Assembly (NCBI GenBank): GCA_964601735.1 | Contig: CAZROO010000003.1 | Span: 14,236-78,235 of the forward strand | Reading direction: 5' to 3' | Source of the DNA: DATAJX01 sp964601735 | GTDB lineage: Bacteria; Pseudomonadota; Alphaproteobacteria; UBA2136; UBA6156 | DNA: 64,000 bases | Shown: positions 1 through 8,040 of the stretch, piece by piece | Numbering within the stretch: the stretch's first letter is position 1 | How the letters are laid out: the number at the start of each line of letters is the position of its first letter | Position numbers and translations under genes: made by a program | The notes under the pieces: generated by a model | The model's input: the letters and a program-made list of their open reading frames with translations, nothing else | Told to the model about the DNA's origin: nothing | Database searches by the model: none

Positions 1-801
1 AAACTGAATGCGGATAAGGTGGACGTGACGCTGCCGGGCCTGACGGTGCCGAGCGGCAAAATCCATCCCATCACCGCCGCGATGGAGGAGATCGCCGACA
101 GCCTCAAACGCCTGGGCTTCGTTCACGCCTACGGGCCGGAAGTCGAAACCGACGAGTACAATTTCACCAAGCTCAACCTGCCGCCGCACCACCCGGCGCG
201 GCAGGACCAGGACACGTTCTATCTGGAAAAATTCAACGATGATGCGCATAAGTACGTGTTGCGCACCCAAACCAGCAACGTGCAAATCCGCACGCTGGAA
301 GCCCACAAGCCGCCGTTCCGCGTCATGGGCATCGGCCGGGTGTACCGCCGCGATTACGATATCACCCACACGCCGCAGTTCCACCAGGTGGAAGGCATGA
401 TGGTCGATAAAGGCGTGACCTTCGCCAACATGCGCGCGGTGCTGGACGAATTCATCCGCGGCTTTTTCGGCCAAAGCCTCAAAACCCGCTTCCGCCCGCA
501 TTATTTTCCGTTCACCGAGCCCAGTGCCGAAATGGACATGGAGTGTCTGTTTTGCAAACAGGCGGGTTGCCGGGTGTGCAAACAGTCCGGTTGGCTTGAA
601 ATTTTGGGCTGCGGCATGGTTCACCGCAACGTGCTGGCGGTGGGGGGGCTTGATATTGCTGAGTGGCAGGGCTTTGCCTTCGGTGCGGGGGTTGAACGTC
701 TCGCTATGCTCAAGTATGGTATCGGCGACCTGAGACTGTTCTTTGAAAGTCATGGGGCCTTCGTCCGTCACTTTGGACAAAGCCCGGTGGCAGCGGCTTA
801 G
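1..801 (+). CDS. pheS: Phenylalanyl-tRNA synthetase alpha subunit (5' end missing)
   Basis: PheS is the catalytic class II subunit that charges tRNA-Phe as an alpha2beta2 enzyme with PheT. The reading frame is open from the first base, so the N-terminal coiled coil and the true start lie outside the window; about 266 residues remain. Class II motif 2 (FRVMGIGRVYRRDYD, then HTPQFHQVEG) and motif 3 (GFAFGAGVERLAMLKYGI) are intact. A zinc-finger-like CLFCKQAGCRVC stretch lies between them. The gene lies upstream of pheT in the same direction, as usual, but a small lipoprotein gene, a terminator and a repeat separate them. Identification is firm. Confidence 0.97.
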   Translation, partial: KLNADKVDVTLPGLTVPSGKIHPITAAMEEIADSLKRLGFVHAYGPEVETDEYNFTKLNLPPHHPARQDQDTFYLEKFNDDAHKYVLRTQTSNVQIRTLEAHKPPFRVMGIGRVYRRDYDITHTPQFHQVEGMMVDKGVTFANMRAVLDEFIRGFFGQSLKTRFRPHYFPFTEPSAEMDMECLFCKQAGCRVCKQSGWLEILGCGMVHRNVLAVGGLDIAEWQGFAFGAGVERLAMLKYGIGDLRLFFESHGAFVRHFGQSPVAAA

Positions 802-872
802 GACACACAAAAATAGACTTGCGGTTTCAAGGAAAACCGTTGGCCACAAAGCAAAACAAGAGGGATAAGAAT

Positions 873-1028
873 ATGAAGATTCTGTTCGCCACCGCCGCCG
901 CCGCCCTGCTGCTCGGCGCCTGCTCGAGCTACAACCAATGCGTCCAACCGGACCCGGTTGAGCCCAGCCACAGCTCTTGCTGGGACAAAGGCGTCGACTG
1001 CGGCACCGGTATCCAACAAGCCAAGTAA
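873..1028 (+). CDS. Small predicted lipoprotein, function unknown
   Basis: This is a 51-residue protein with a short hydrophobic signal ending in a lipobox (LLLGAC, Cys17), so the mature part would be a lipid-anchored peptide of about 35 residues. The mature part has three further Cys residues, which could form disulfides in the periplasm. The ATG at 873 follows a purine-rich stretch (agggataag). A strong terminator follows 15 bases after the stop. It separates pheS from pheT and I do not recognise its family. It could be an entericidin-like or simply lineage-specific lipoprotein. Confidence 0.7.
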   Translation: MKILFATAAAALLLGACSSYNQCVQPDPVEPSHSSCWDKGVDCGTGIQQAK

Positions 1029-1043
1029 TTTGGCTTGAATGCA

Positions 1044-1069
1044 AACGGAGGCTTTGGCCTCCGTTTTTT
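1044..1069 (+). terminator. Rho-independent terminator after the small lipoprotein gene
   Basis: The stem ACGGAGGC/GCCTCCGT with a 4-base loop is followed by six T. It suggests that transcription from pheS ends before pheT, or is attenuated there. Confidence 0.8.
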
Positions 1070-1073
1070 GTGA

Positions 1074-1211
1074 AGTCTCCGTTTCCCCGCGTTTGGCCTG
1101 CCCCTTTGCAGGCCGAATGTCGGGGTTATGGGTAGGGGTGGCGTGGATTCAAACCGTAACCCCGTCATGCCTCGCGCGAAGGGGCGCGAGCCACGCGGGG
1201 AAACGGAGGTA
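1074..1211. repeat. Long imperfect inverted repeat, family 1 copy A
   Basis: The outer arms CTCCGTTTCCCCGCGT (left) and its complement (right, ending near 1210) enclose two further matching segments: a GC-rich internal hairpin in each arm, and a TCGGGGTTAYGG segment. The arms align over about 60 bases. The same arm features occur in the element at 25622-25821, so this is a repeat family rather than a terminator. It fills most of the gap before pheT, and no coding sequence is seen in it. Confidence 0.7.
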
Positions 1212-1264
1212 TTTGCTCACGGCTTTTTATTGCCCATATGCTGCTAAAGCGTTAGAAATACGCC

Positions 1265-3667
1265 ATGAAAATTTCCCTCGACTGGCTCTCCGATTTCATC
1301 ACCCTCAAGGCGGGTTTGACACCCGAACAACTGGCCGCCGGGCTGGTGCAGCTGGGGCATGAGGTCGATGCCATCCATGATGCCGGCAAGGCCTTCGACA
1401 AGGTCGTCATCGGCCACATCGTGTCGCGCGAGCAGCACCCCAACGCCGACCGCCTGGGCGTGTGCCAGGTGGATGTGGGCGAGAGTAAATTGAGGCAAAT
1501 CGTCTGCGGCGCGCCCAACGCGCGGGCGGGGCTGACCGTGGCTGTGTCGCTGCCGGGAGCCATCCTGCCGGGCGATTTCAAGATCGGCGAGAGCGTGATT
1601 CGCGGCGTCGAGAGCAAGGGCATGATTTGTGCCGAGGACGAGCTCGGCTTGGGGAATGACCATGACGGCATCATGGAACTGACCACCAAAGCTAAACCCG
1701 GCACGCCGTTCGCCGAGGCCACCGGTCGTGGCGGCGTGGTGCTTGAAGTCGCGGTGACGCCCAACCGCGGTGACTGCCTCAGCCACTACGGTTTGGCGCG
1801 GGATATCGCCGCGCTCGGCCTGGGCAAGCTCAAGCCGCTGGCCAAGGTACGCTTAGTAAATGGGGCCGGGAAAGGGGTGCCGAAACTCAAAGTGGCGACG
1901 CATACGCCGGGTTGCCCGCAATTCAACTTGGTCGAACTCGACGACGTGAAAAACGCGCCGAGCCCGGCACAAGTGCAAGCGCGTTTGCAGGCCTGCGGCT
2001 TACGCCCACGCAGCGCAGTGGTCGATGCCACCAACTACGTGATGCTGGCGCTAGGCCAACCCCTGCACGCCTACGATGCCGACAAGGTGAGCGGCCACCT
2101 GAGCGCCGAGGCGGCTAAGGGCGGCGAACCATTCTCCGGCATCGGCGATCGCGAACTGAAGCTGCAAAAAGGTGATGTGGTGATTTGCGACGACAGCGGC
2201 ATTCTGGGTTTAGGCGGGATTCTCGGCGGTACTGGTAGCGCGGTGGGCGACGACACAACCCGCGTGGCGCTGGAAGCTGCCGTTTTCGACCGTGTGAACA
2301 TCTCTCTCACCGGCCAGGCGCACCAACTGGTGACCGACGCGCGCCAGCGCTTCGAACGCGGCATCGACCCGGCAATGACGCAATACGCGCTGCAATACGC
2401 CGCCGGCCTGATTGCCGAATGGACGGGTGCCGGTGTGAGCAGTATGGCCACCGCGGGCAAAGGCGTGCCCGCGTTCAAGGCCATCAGTTACGAGCCTGCG
2501 TTCTTCGAGAAATTTGTCGGCCTCGATGTGGTCGCTGCCGAACAGAAAAAAATTCTCACCGCGCTGGGCTTCAGCGTGACCGGTACCGGCAAAACCTGGA
2601 AGGTCATTCCGCCCTCGTTCCGCACCCATATGGATAATCCCGAAGATATCGTTGAGGAAATCCTTCGGGTCGTCGGTTACGAGAACGTCCCGCCGCAACT
2701 GCCGCCTGCCAGCCCGGCCCAAGTGCAAATCAACGGCCGCGCCGTGATACTCGACCGCCAGGCCCGCCGCGCCATTGCTGCGCTGGGCGCGTTAGAAATC
2801 GTCACCTACAGCTTCATTGGCCGCGACACGGCGGAGAAATTCTCCAATGGCGAAAAATTGATTCAACTGGCTAACCCGTTGGCTGAAACCGATATGACGA
2901 CCCTGCGCCCGAGCCTGCTGCCGGGGTTGCTCAAAGCGTTGCAAGGCAACCTGAGCCGCCACGAAAACACCCCGCTGCTGGGCGAAGTCGGCAAGGTTTT
3001 CACCGCCAAGGGCGAGCGCCTGAATGCCGCCGTATTGCTGGCGGGTGTACAGGCTAAACACTGGCAGCACAACGCGCCCAAGCCTGATGTCTTTGCCGCC
3101 AAAGGTATCGCCTTGAGCTTGCTTGAAACCCTCGGCGCGCCGGTGGGCAGCCTGCAAACCGCGAGCAAGGCGACAAGTATTTACCACCCCGGCCGCAGCG
3201 GCACGCTCAGTGTCGGCCCGTTCGGTTTGGCGCGTTTTGGCGAGCTGCACCCCAGCATCCTGAAAATGTTTGATATCACAGTGCCCATCGCGGTGCTGGA
3301 ACTTGAACTCGACCCGCTGCTCAAAATGAAGGGCAAGGCCGGCACCTGGCAGCCCATGCCCTACCCGCCGGTGTTGCGCGATCTTGCCTTCGTTCTCGAC
3401 GCCACCGTGCCTGCCGCCGCCGTGGCCGCGACCATCGCAGGTGCTAGCAAGGAGCTGATTCGCAGCGTCGATATTTTCGATATGTACCAGGGTGACCCCC
3501 GATCGGAGTCGGGGGCAGGCAAAATTCCTGCCGGTAAAAAATCGCTGGCGCTGGCGCTCACCCTGCAATCGCCCGAGCGTACGCTGACCGAGGCCGACAT
3601 TACCACCGTGCTCAAGAGCGCCGTCGACGCGGTTCAACAGAAACATGGAGGCCAGCTGCGTGCGTAG
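1265..3667 (+). CDS. pheT: Phenylalanyl-tRNA synthetase beta subunit
   Basis: PheT is the editing and tRNA-binding partner of PheS in the cytoplasm. The 800 residues match the usual bacterial length. The N-terminal tRNA-binding OB fold (about 40-150, HPNADRLGVCQVDVG) is followed by the B3/B4 editing region, the B5 domain and a C-terminal FDX-ACB anticodon-binding domain (from about residue 700, YPPVLRDLAFVLD). There is no strong Shine-Dalgarno; ATG 1265 is chosen because MKISLDWL is the conserved start. Near residue 743 the usually compact D-Y-G-GKKSLA loop carries about nine extra residues encoded by a DNA palindrome (separate entry). Confidence 0.97.
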   Translation: MKISLDWLSDFITLKAGLTPEQLAAGLVQLGHEVDAIHDAGKAFDKVVIGHIVSREQHPNADRLGVCQVDVGESKLRQIVCGAPNARAGLTVAVSLPGAILPGDFKIGESVIRGVESKGMICAEDELGLGNDHDGIMELTTKAKPGTPFAEATGRGGVVLEVAVTPNRGDCLSHYGLARDIAALGLGKLKPLAKVRLVNGAGKGVPKLKVATHTPGCPQFNLVELDDVKNAPSPAQVQARLQACGLRPRSAVVDATNYVMLALGQPLHAYDADKVSGHLSAEAAKGGEPFSGIGDRELKLQKGDVVICDDSGILGLGGILGGTGSAVGDDTTRVALEAAVFDRVNISLTGQAHQLVTDARQRFERGIDPAMTQYALQYAAGLIAEWTGAGVSSMATAGKGVPAFKAISYEPAFFEKFVGLDVVAAEQKKILTALGFSVTGTGKTWKVIPPSFRTHMDNPEDIVEEILRVVGYENVPPQLPPASPAQVQINGRAVILDRQARRAIAALGALEIVTYSFIGRDTAEKFSNGEKLIQLANPLAETDMTTLRPSLLPGLLKALQGNLSRHENTPLLGEVGKVFTAKGERLNAAVLLAGVQAKHWQHNAPKPDVFAAKGIALSLLETLGAPVGSLQTASKATSIYHPGRSGTLSVGPFGLARFGELHPSILKMFDITVPIAVLELELDPLLKMKGKAGTWQPMPYPPVLRDLAFVLDATVPAAAVAATIAGASKELIRSVDIFDMYQGDPRSESGAGKIPAGKKSLALALTLQSPERTLTEADITTVLKSAVDAVQQKHGGQLRA
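3491..3520. repeat. Palindromic element inserted in frame within pheT
   Basis: GTGACCCCCGA, a 6-base loop (TCGGAG) and TCGGGGG form a 7-bp perfect stem. It encodes the extra residues DPRSESGAG in a loop that is shorter in other PheT proteins as I remember them. It resembles the GTGACCCC...GGGGTCA palindromes that are common between genes in alphaproteobacteria. It keeps the frame. Confidence 0.55.
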
Positions 3668-4175
3668 CTTCTTCACACTGTTTCCCGAGCAGATGTTTGA
3701 GCAACCCAAATACTGGCTCACCATTCTGCTGGTGTTCGCGCTGGCGCTACTGGCCTGCGGGTTCATCCTGCAATACGGCTTTGGCGTGCTGCCGTGCGAA
3801 ATGTGCTGGTGGCAGCGTTACGGCCACATGGGCATCGCGGGTTTCGCCGCCCTCGGCCTGCTGTGCCACCGCCGCGTGGCCTGGCAAAAACTCAGCGGCT
3901 GGGGCATCGCCGCCGCCGCGCTGGCGGGCCTGGGCGTGGCCTGCTGGCAGTTCGCGGCGCAGCACGGCTGGCTGCCGTTCCCGGCGCAGTGCACCAGCGC
4001 CCACGCGCAGCCGCTTTCCGACCCCGCGCACATCCTCGAGAATCTCCAGCACATCCGTATCGTGCCGTGCGACCGGGAAACTTTCCGCTTGTTGGGCCTT
4101 TCGTTGGCGGGGTGGAATATTCCGGCGATGGTGGTAGCGATTTACGTCGCCATCAAAGGCACTCTACATCGTTAA
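3660..4175 (+). CDS. dsbB: DsbB-like disulfide bond formation protein
   Basis: This is an inner-membrane quinone reductase family protein that would reoxidise DsbA. It has four predicted transmembrane helices. The first periplasmic loop carries CEMCWWQR (the CxxC pair), and the second loop has a further Cys pair (PAQCTS ... IVPCDRE), as in DsbB. I prefer GTG 3660 as start: a GGAGG lies 8 bases upstream, and the start overlaps the pheT stop by 8 bases. ATG 3645 and ATG 3693 are alternatives. The overlap suggests translational coupling to pheT. Confidence 0.85.
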   Translation: MRSFFTLFPEQMFEQPKYWLTILLVFALALLACGFILQYGFGVLPCEMCWWQRYGHMGIAGFAALGLLCHRRVAWQKLSGWGIAAAALAGLGVACWQFAAQHGWLPFPAQCTSAHAQPLSDPAHILENLQHIRIVPCDRETFRLLGLSLAGWNIPAMVVAIYVAIKGTLHR

Positions 4176-4237
4176 GCATGCTTGCCCATCGCTGCGGTAT
4201 TTTGCATACTATGTTCATACAAAAGGAGAAACAAACA

Positions 4238-4366
4238 ATGGTATTCGTGATTATTGCAGCGGTTCTGGTCGGCGGCGTGGTGCTGGTCGGCGGCGGCCAC
4301 ACGGTTCAAGGCTTTGGCCAGGACATTCAACAAACCGGCGACCGCATTCAGAATAGCGGTAAGTAA
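4238..4366 (+). CDS. Entericidin-like small membrane peptide without lipobox
   Basis: This 42-residue peptide has one hydrophobic segment followed by HTVQGFGQDIQQTGDRI. That resembles the entericidin A/B mature motif (T-x-GxGxD-I-x-x-G-x-x-I). True entericidins are lipoproteins with a Cys directly before this motif; here the position is GGGH, so lipidation is not expected. A good Shine-Dalgarno (AAAAGGAGAA) lies 8 bases before ATG 4238. A terminator follows. The family assignment rests on a short motif only. Confidence 0.6.
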   Translation: MVFVIIAAVLVGGVVLVGGGHTVQGFGQDIQQTGDRIQNSGK

Positions 4367-4378
4367 ACCATACGTTTT

Positions 4379-4404
4379 AAAAAACGCCCCGTCGGGGCGT
4401 TTTA
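4379..4404. terminator. Bidirectional terminator between the small peptide gene and obgE
   Basis: AAAACGCCCC, a GT loop and GGGGCGTTTT form a symmetric hairpin with A and T tracts on both sides. It can serve both converging genes. Confidence 0.8.
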
Positions 4405-5427
4405 TTTGGCGCGGTTGGCGCCGACCAGCTTGGCCAGTTCGTTCAACGCCTCCTGTATGCCGTCGCCGCTTTGCGAGCTGATGACGAGGGGCGTCTTCCT
4501 GATTTTGGTTTTGAACTTCTTGGCCACGGCGGCAGCTTCGTCTTCGGGGAGGGCGTCGGCTTTGCTCAGCGCGATGATTTCCGGCAGGTCGGAGAGCTTC
4601 GAACCGAATTCCTCATCATAAGCTTTCAGTTCGGCGCGGATGGTCTTGTAGGCCGTCCACGGCTCTTCCTGCGTAATATCAATCAGGTGCAGCACGGCGG
4701 CGCAGCGGGACACGTGCTTGAGGAAGTCGTGCCCCAGCCCGGCGCCCCGGGCGGCGCCTTCAATCAGGCCGGGCAGGTCGGCCACCACGAAATCGGTAGG
4801 GTTCTTGGCGGTGCCCCCGTGGCGCACCATGCCCAGTGCGGGCTTGGTGGTGGTGAAGGGGTAGTCGGCAATCTTGGGCCTGGCGCGGCTGACTGTGGAA
4901 ACGAACGTGCTCTTCCCGGCGTTGGGCAGGCCCAGCAGGCCCACATCGGCCATCAGCTTGAGACGCAAAATCACTTCCACCACCTCGGCGTCGCCGCCCG
5001 GCGTGCTCTGGCGCGGCGCCTGGTTGGTGCTGGTTTTGTAGCTGGCGTTGCCGCGGCCGCCCTGGCCGCCGCGGAGGAAACGGATGCGCTGGCCTTCCTT
5101 GGTCAAATCGGCCAACCGCACGCCGCTGGCGGCATCAATTACTTCGGTACCCGGTGGCAGCAGCAGTTCCAAATCCTTGCCGCCCGCGCCGGTGCGCTCG
5201 GCGCCCTCGCCGGGGCGGCCGTTCTCGGCCTTGAATTCCTTCCGGTAGCGGTAATCAATCAACGTGTTGAGGTTATTGGTGGCCTTTAAATACACGTCGC
5301 CGCCGTCGCCGCCGTTGCCGCCGCTGGGCCCGCCCTCGGGAATGAACTTTTCGCGCCGGAACGCCACGCAGCCGGGCCCGCCCTTGCCGGACATGATGGT
5401 GATACTGACTTCGTCGAGGAACTTCAT
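4402..5427 (-). CDS. obgE: Obg/CgtA ribosome-assembly GTPase
   Basis: This essential GTPase works in 50S subunit maturation and stress signalling. The N-terminal glycine-rich Obg fold (about 1-158) begins MKFLDEVSI. The G domain shows G1 GLPNAGKST, the TTTKPALGMV switch, G3 DLPGLIEGA and G4 as LSKAD in place of NKxD. ATG 5427 (MKFLDE) is preferred by family over ATG 5436, although the GGAG upstream is only three bases away. It follows rplU and rpmA in the usual operon order. The protein ends soon after the G domain, without a long C-terminal tail. Confidence 0.96.
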   Translation of the reverse strand: MKFLDEVSITIMSGKGGPGCVAFRREKFIPEGGPSGGNGGDGGDVYLKATNNLNTLIDYRYRKEFKAENGRPGEGAERTGAGGKDLELLLPPGTEVIDAASGVRLADLTKEGQRIRFLRGGQGGRGNASYKTSTNQAPRQSTPGGDAEVVEVILRLKLMADVGLLGLPNAGKSTFVSTVSRARPKIADYPFTTTKPALGMVRHGGTAKNPTDFVVADLPGLIEGAARGAGLGHDFLKHVSRCAAVLHLIDITQEEPWTAYKTIRAELKAYDEEFGSKLSDLPEIIALSKADALPEDEAAAVAKKFKTKIRKTPLVISSQSGDGIQEALNELAKLVGANRAK

Positions 5428-5456
5428 AGGCTCCATATAGGGAAGCTTGGGGCAAA

Positions 5457-5482
5457 AAGAAAGCCGCCAAGTGGCGGCTTTT
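5457..5482 (-). terminator. Hairpin between rpmA and obgE, likely partial terminator
   Basis: AAGCCGCC, a 4-base loop and GGCGGCTT are followed on the minus strand by a T-rich run. It lies inside the operon, so it may lower obgE transcription relative to the ribosomal proteins. Confidence 0.6.
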
Positions 5483-5496
5483 GAAGTTCTTTTGGC

Positions 5497-5754
5497 TTAA
5501 GCCACGACGTCGACGTGAACGTAACGGCGGTTGCGGTAACCACCGGAGAAGCTCACCACGCCGTCGATGCCGGCGTGCAGGGTGTGGTCGGTGCCCATGT
5601 GCACATTGCGGCCCGGGTAGTACTCGGTGCCGCGCTGGCGCACCAGCACGTTGCCGGAAACCACGGCTTCGCCGCCGTACTTTTTGATGCCGAGGCGGCG
5701 GCCTTCGCTGTCGCGGCCGTTACGGCTGGAACCACCGGCTTTTTTGTGTGCCAT
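5497..5754 (-). CDS. rpmA: 50S ribosomal protein L27
   Basis: This is the 85-residue L27, whose N-terminal tail reaches the peptidyl transferase centre. It begins MAHKKAGGSSRNGRDS, the conserved start without the cleavable extension found in Firmicutes. GGEAVVSGNVLVRQRG and the C-terminal VHVDVV are typical. It lies 29 bases after rplU in the same transcript, ahead of obgE. Confidence 0.98.
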   Translation of the reverse strand: MAHKKAGGSSRNGRDSEGRRLGIKKYGGEAVVSGNVLVRQRGTEYYPGRNVHMGTDHTLHAGIDGVVSFSGGYRNRRYVHVDVVA

Positions 5755-5783
5755 GTTGCTTTACCCTTTGTTATCTAAACTTA

Positions 5784-6095
5784 TTAAGCCTTGATGCCGG
5801 TGATCTTCAGCACGGTGTGGTGCTGGCGATGACCCTTTTTGCGGCGGTAGTTCTGACGGCGCTTTTTCTTGAAGATGATGACCTTGTCGTTGCGGCCGTG
5901 TTCGGCGATTTCGGCCTGCACGGTGGCGCCCGAGAGGAAAGGGGTACCCACGCTCAGCTTGGAACCATCGGCCACCAGCAGAACCTTATCCAAGGTGACC
6001 TTGGCGCCCTTGTCGCCAACCAGTTTTTCCACGGCCACGGTGTCGCCCACGCTCACCTTGAGCTGCTTGCCACCGCTTTGCACAATCGCGTACAT
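5784..6095 (-). CDS. rplU: 50S ribosomal protein L21
   Basis: This is the 103-residue L21, which binds 23S rRNA in the large subunit. MYAIVQSGGKQLKV and the basic IIFKKKRRQNYRRKKGHRQ segment are characteristic. It is the first gene of the leftward rplU-rpmA-obgE operon. The promoter should lie in 6096-6240, which it shares with the divergent DUF2059 gene. Confidence 0.98.
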   Translation of the reverse strand: MYAIVQSGGKQLKVSVGDTVAVEKLVGDKGAKVTLDKVLLVADGSKLSVGTPFLSGATVQAEIAEHGRNDKVIIFKKKRRQNYRRKKGHRQHHTVLKITGIKA

Positions 6096-6237
6096 CGTTG
6101 TTTTACCTCATAATTCCATCGTTTTGGCTAATTTGTTAGCCAATATCGTGGGGGTAGTGCCACTATGGGTGTCCCCTGTCAACCCTTTTTTGCCGCTTTT
6201 GCTGGCCACCGGCGCCCCGGCGGCGCAGGCTGCGGCC

Positions 6238-6795
6238 ATGAAAGAGATAAAAACGGCATTTTTTGCCCTGGCACTTGCGCTTCCTCTGGCTGCTTATTCT
6301 ACCGATATGACCCAGGAAGCCTTTGCCCGCTTGGGTTATGCCCGCCAGGCGGTGGCGCAAGACCCGCCCCGCAACGCCCTGCTCAACTCGCCGCTGGCCA
6401 GCCACCCGATGTTCAACCAGGTTTTCGCCAGCCTCGACGAAAAAAAACTCAACGAAGCCGCCGCGCAACTGATGGCCGAACAGTTCACCAGCCGCGAACT
6501 CAAGGCGCTGGTCGATTTCCAGAGCTCGCCGGAAGGCAAGTCCATCCACCAGAAAATGCCCGGCTACCAGCAAATGCTGGGTGCCACCATGCAGGGTTAC
6601 CTGAGCGTGGCCTTCCAGCAGATGATGGCCAAACAAGGCAACCAGGGCGCCAGCAACATTCCGGTGAATGCCAACCTGGCCAGCAGCACACTGCCGCCGA
6701 TGCAGGTTCCCGCTCCCTCAGCCACCCCCCAGAGTACCCCCCTCAATACCCCGTCCGGCCTTCCCAGTGGCGGCGGTACCCCGCTTAAACATTAA
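6238..6795 (+). CDS. DUF2059-like secreted protein
   Basis: A 185-residue protein begins with an apparent signal peptide (MKEIKTAFFALALALPLAAYS), so it should act in the periplasm or outside. The centre carries AEQFTSRELKALVDFQ followed by SSPEGKSI, which matches the core of DUF2059 (F-t-x-x-E-L-x-x-F-x-x-S-p-x-G-k). The last about 45 residues are Pro/Ser/Thr-rich and low in complexity. ATG 6238 is chosen because it starts the signal peptide; the frame is open further upstream but there runs over rplU. The function is unknown. Confidence 0.7.
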   Translation: MKEIKTAFFALALALPLAAYSTDMTQEAFARLGYARQAVAQDPPRNALLNSPLASHPMFNQVFASLDEKKLNEAAAQLMAEQFTSRELKALVDFQSSPEGKSIHQKMPGYQQMLGATMQGYLSVAFQQMMAKQGNQGASNIPVNANLASSTLPPMQVPAPSATPQSTPLNTPSGLPSGGGTPLKH

Positions 6796-6813
6796 CAAAC
6801 AGAGGGTCTAACC

Positions 6814-6978
6814 ATGTTTCATATTCTCATCATCATCGCCATCGCCTTCGGCATCATTTACTACGGTGAAAACCACGGCCTGATCAACCCCGGCGGCATC
6901 ATCCCCGACCTCCGCGGCATCCACCTGCCCAGCCTGAATGGTGGCAGCGAACATTTCGATTACTGGAAGAAAGGCTAA
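6814..6978 (+). CDS. Small membrane-anchored protein, function unknown
   Basis: This 54-residue ORF starts at ATG 6814, a few bases after AGAGGG. It has one N-terminal hydrophobic helix (ILIIIAIAFGIIYY) and a soluble tail that is rich in Gly and ends YWKKG. It lies 18 bases after the DUF2059 gene and before a strong hairpin, so the two are likely cotranscribed. I recognise no family. Confidence 0.5.
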   Translation: MFHILIIIAIAFGIIYYGENHGLINPGGIIPDLRGIHLPSLNGGSEHFDYWKKG

Positions 6979-6992
6979 CAGGTATCGGGTGT

Positions 6993-7040
6993 CAGGTAAC
7001 AGGAAACCGGCTTTGGCCGGTTTTCTCTTCCTGTTACCTG
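6993..7040. terminator. Long bidirectional hairpin between converging genes
   Basis: CAGGTAACAGGAAACCGGC pairs with GCCGGTTTT and TTCCTGTTACCTG across a 3-base loop, with a few unpaired bases. The next bases on both sides (CAGGTATC and GAAACCTG) extend the symmetry. It is longer than an ordinary terminator and may be a REP-like sequence used as one. Confidence 0.65.
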
Positions 7041-7058
7041 TAGCCTGAAACCTGCTCC

Positions 7059-8000
7059 CTATTTGGTGGTGTAAAGCTTGCGCCCCTCGGGCTCGTGATA
7101 GATGCGCACCAGCAGCTCGCCGAGCACGCCCATGCCAATCAGCTGCACGCCCATTAGCACCAGCACCACGCTCAGCAGCAGCAGCGGCCGGGTGCCGATG
7201 CTCTCGCCGAACAGTTTAAGCGCCAGCATGTAGGCGCCAATCAGCACACCCGGCACCAGGCAGCACAGGCCCAGGTAGCCGAAGGCGTGCAGCGGGCGGC
7301 GCAGGTATTTCATGAAAAAGTAAACCTGAATCAAATCCAGCACCACGCGGAAGGTGCGGTCGATGCCGTACTTGCTCTGGCCGAATTCGCGGGCGTAGTG
7401 GTTGACCTGCAGTTCCACCACCCGCGCGCCATACTGCGCGGCCAGTGCGGGGATGAAACGGTGCAGTTCGCCGTACAAACGGACTTCGGCCACCGCCTCG
7501 CGCTTGTAGGCTTTAAGCGAGCAGCCGTAATCGTGCAGGTACACGCCGGTGACCTTGGAAATGAGGCGGTTGGCGATGCGGCTGGGGAAGGTGCGCCACA
7601 GCGCGTTGTCCTTGCGCTTGTGTCGCCAGCCACTCACCACGTCGGTGCCGGTTTCTTCCAGATGCGTGAGCAGGCGTGGAATGTCGTTGGGGTCGTTCTG
7701 CAAATCACCGTCGATGGTGACGATGATGTCGCCCTGGGCATGGTCGAACCCGGCCTGCATCGCAGCGGTCTGGCCGTAGTTGCGGCGGAAGTAAACCGGT
7801 TGCAGTTCATCGTGTTCCTTGGCCAGCTTTTTTAGTAACGCCGCGGTCCTGTCGCGGCTGCCGTCGTCCACGGCCACCAGTTCCCAGCGCATCTTCAGCG
7901 GCTTTACCGCGGCGGCAATGCTCTCCACCAGGCGCTGCACATTGTCCTCTTCGTTATAGAGGGGAACGACGATGCTTAACTCAATCTTATCCTTGGGCAT
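7059..8000 (-). CDS. Polyprenyl-phosphate glycosyltransferase, GT2 (ArnC/DPM1-like)
   Basis: This is a 313-residue inner-membrane enzyme that would transfer a sugar from a nucleotide donor to undecaprenyl phosphate. The GT-A fold shows IVVPLYNEEDNV, VAVDDGSRD and the metal-binding TIDGDLQNDP. Two C-terminal transmembrane helices (about 235-300) are typical of the ArnC/dolichol-phosphate-mannose synthase type. ATG 8000 (MPKDKIELS) starts the domain; the longer frame upstream runs through a repeat. The ArnT-like gene next upstream would use the lipid-linked sugar. The sugar cannot be told from sequence. Confidence 0.88.
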   Translation of the reverse strand: MPKDKIELSIVVPLYNEEDNVQRLVESIAAAVKPLKMRWELVAVDDGSRDRTAALLKKLAKEHDELQPVYFRRNYGQTAAMQAGFDHAQGDIIVTIDGDLQNDPNDIPRLLTHLEETGTDVVSGWRHKRKDNALWRTFPSRIANRLISKVTGVYLHDYGCSLKAYKREAVAEVRLYGELHRFIPALAAQYGARVVELQVNHYAREFGQSKYGIDRTFRVVLDLIQVYFFMKYLRRPLHAFGYLGLCCLVPGVLIGAYMLALKLFGESIGTRPLLLLSVVLVLMGVQLIGMGVLGELLVRIYHEPEGRKLYTTK

Positions 8001-8040
8001 ACGCTCTTTTCTCACAAATGTAGAGGTTGCGTCTATAGCC

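Noticed and set aside
2792..3766. A 324-codon minus-strand frame opposite pheT
   Set aside because: It has shadow composition and the other strand is a certain gene.
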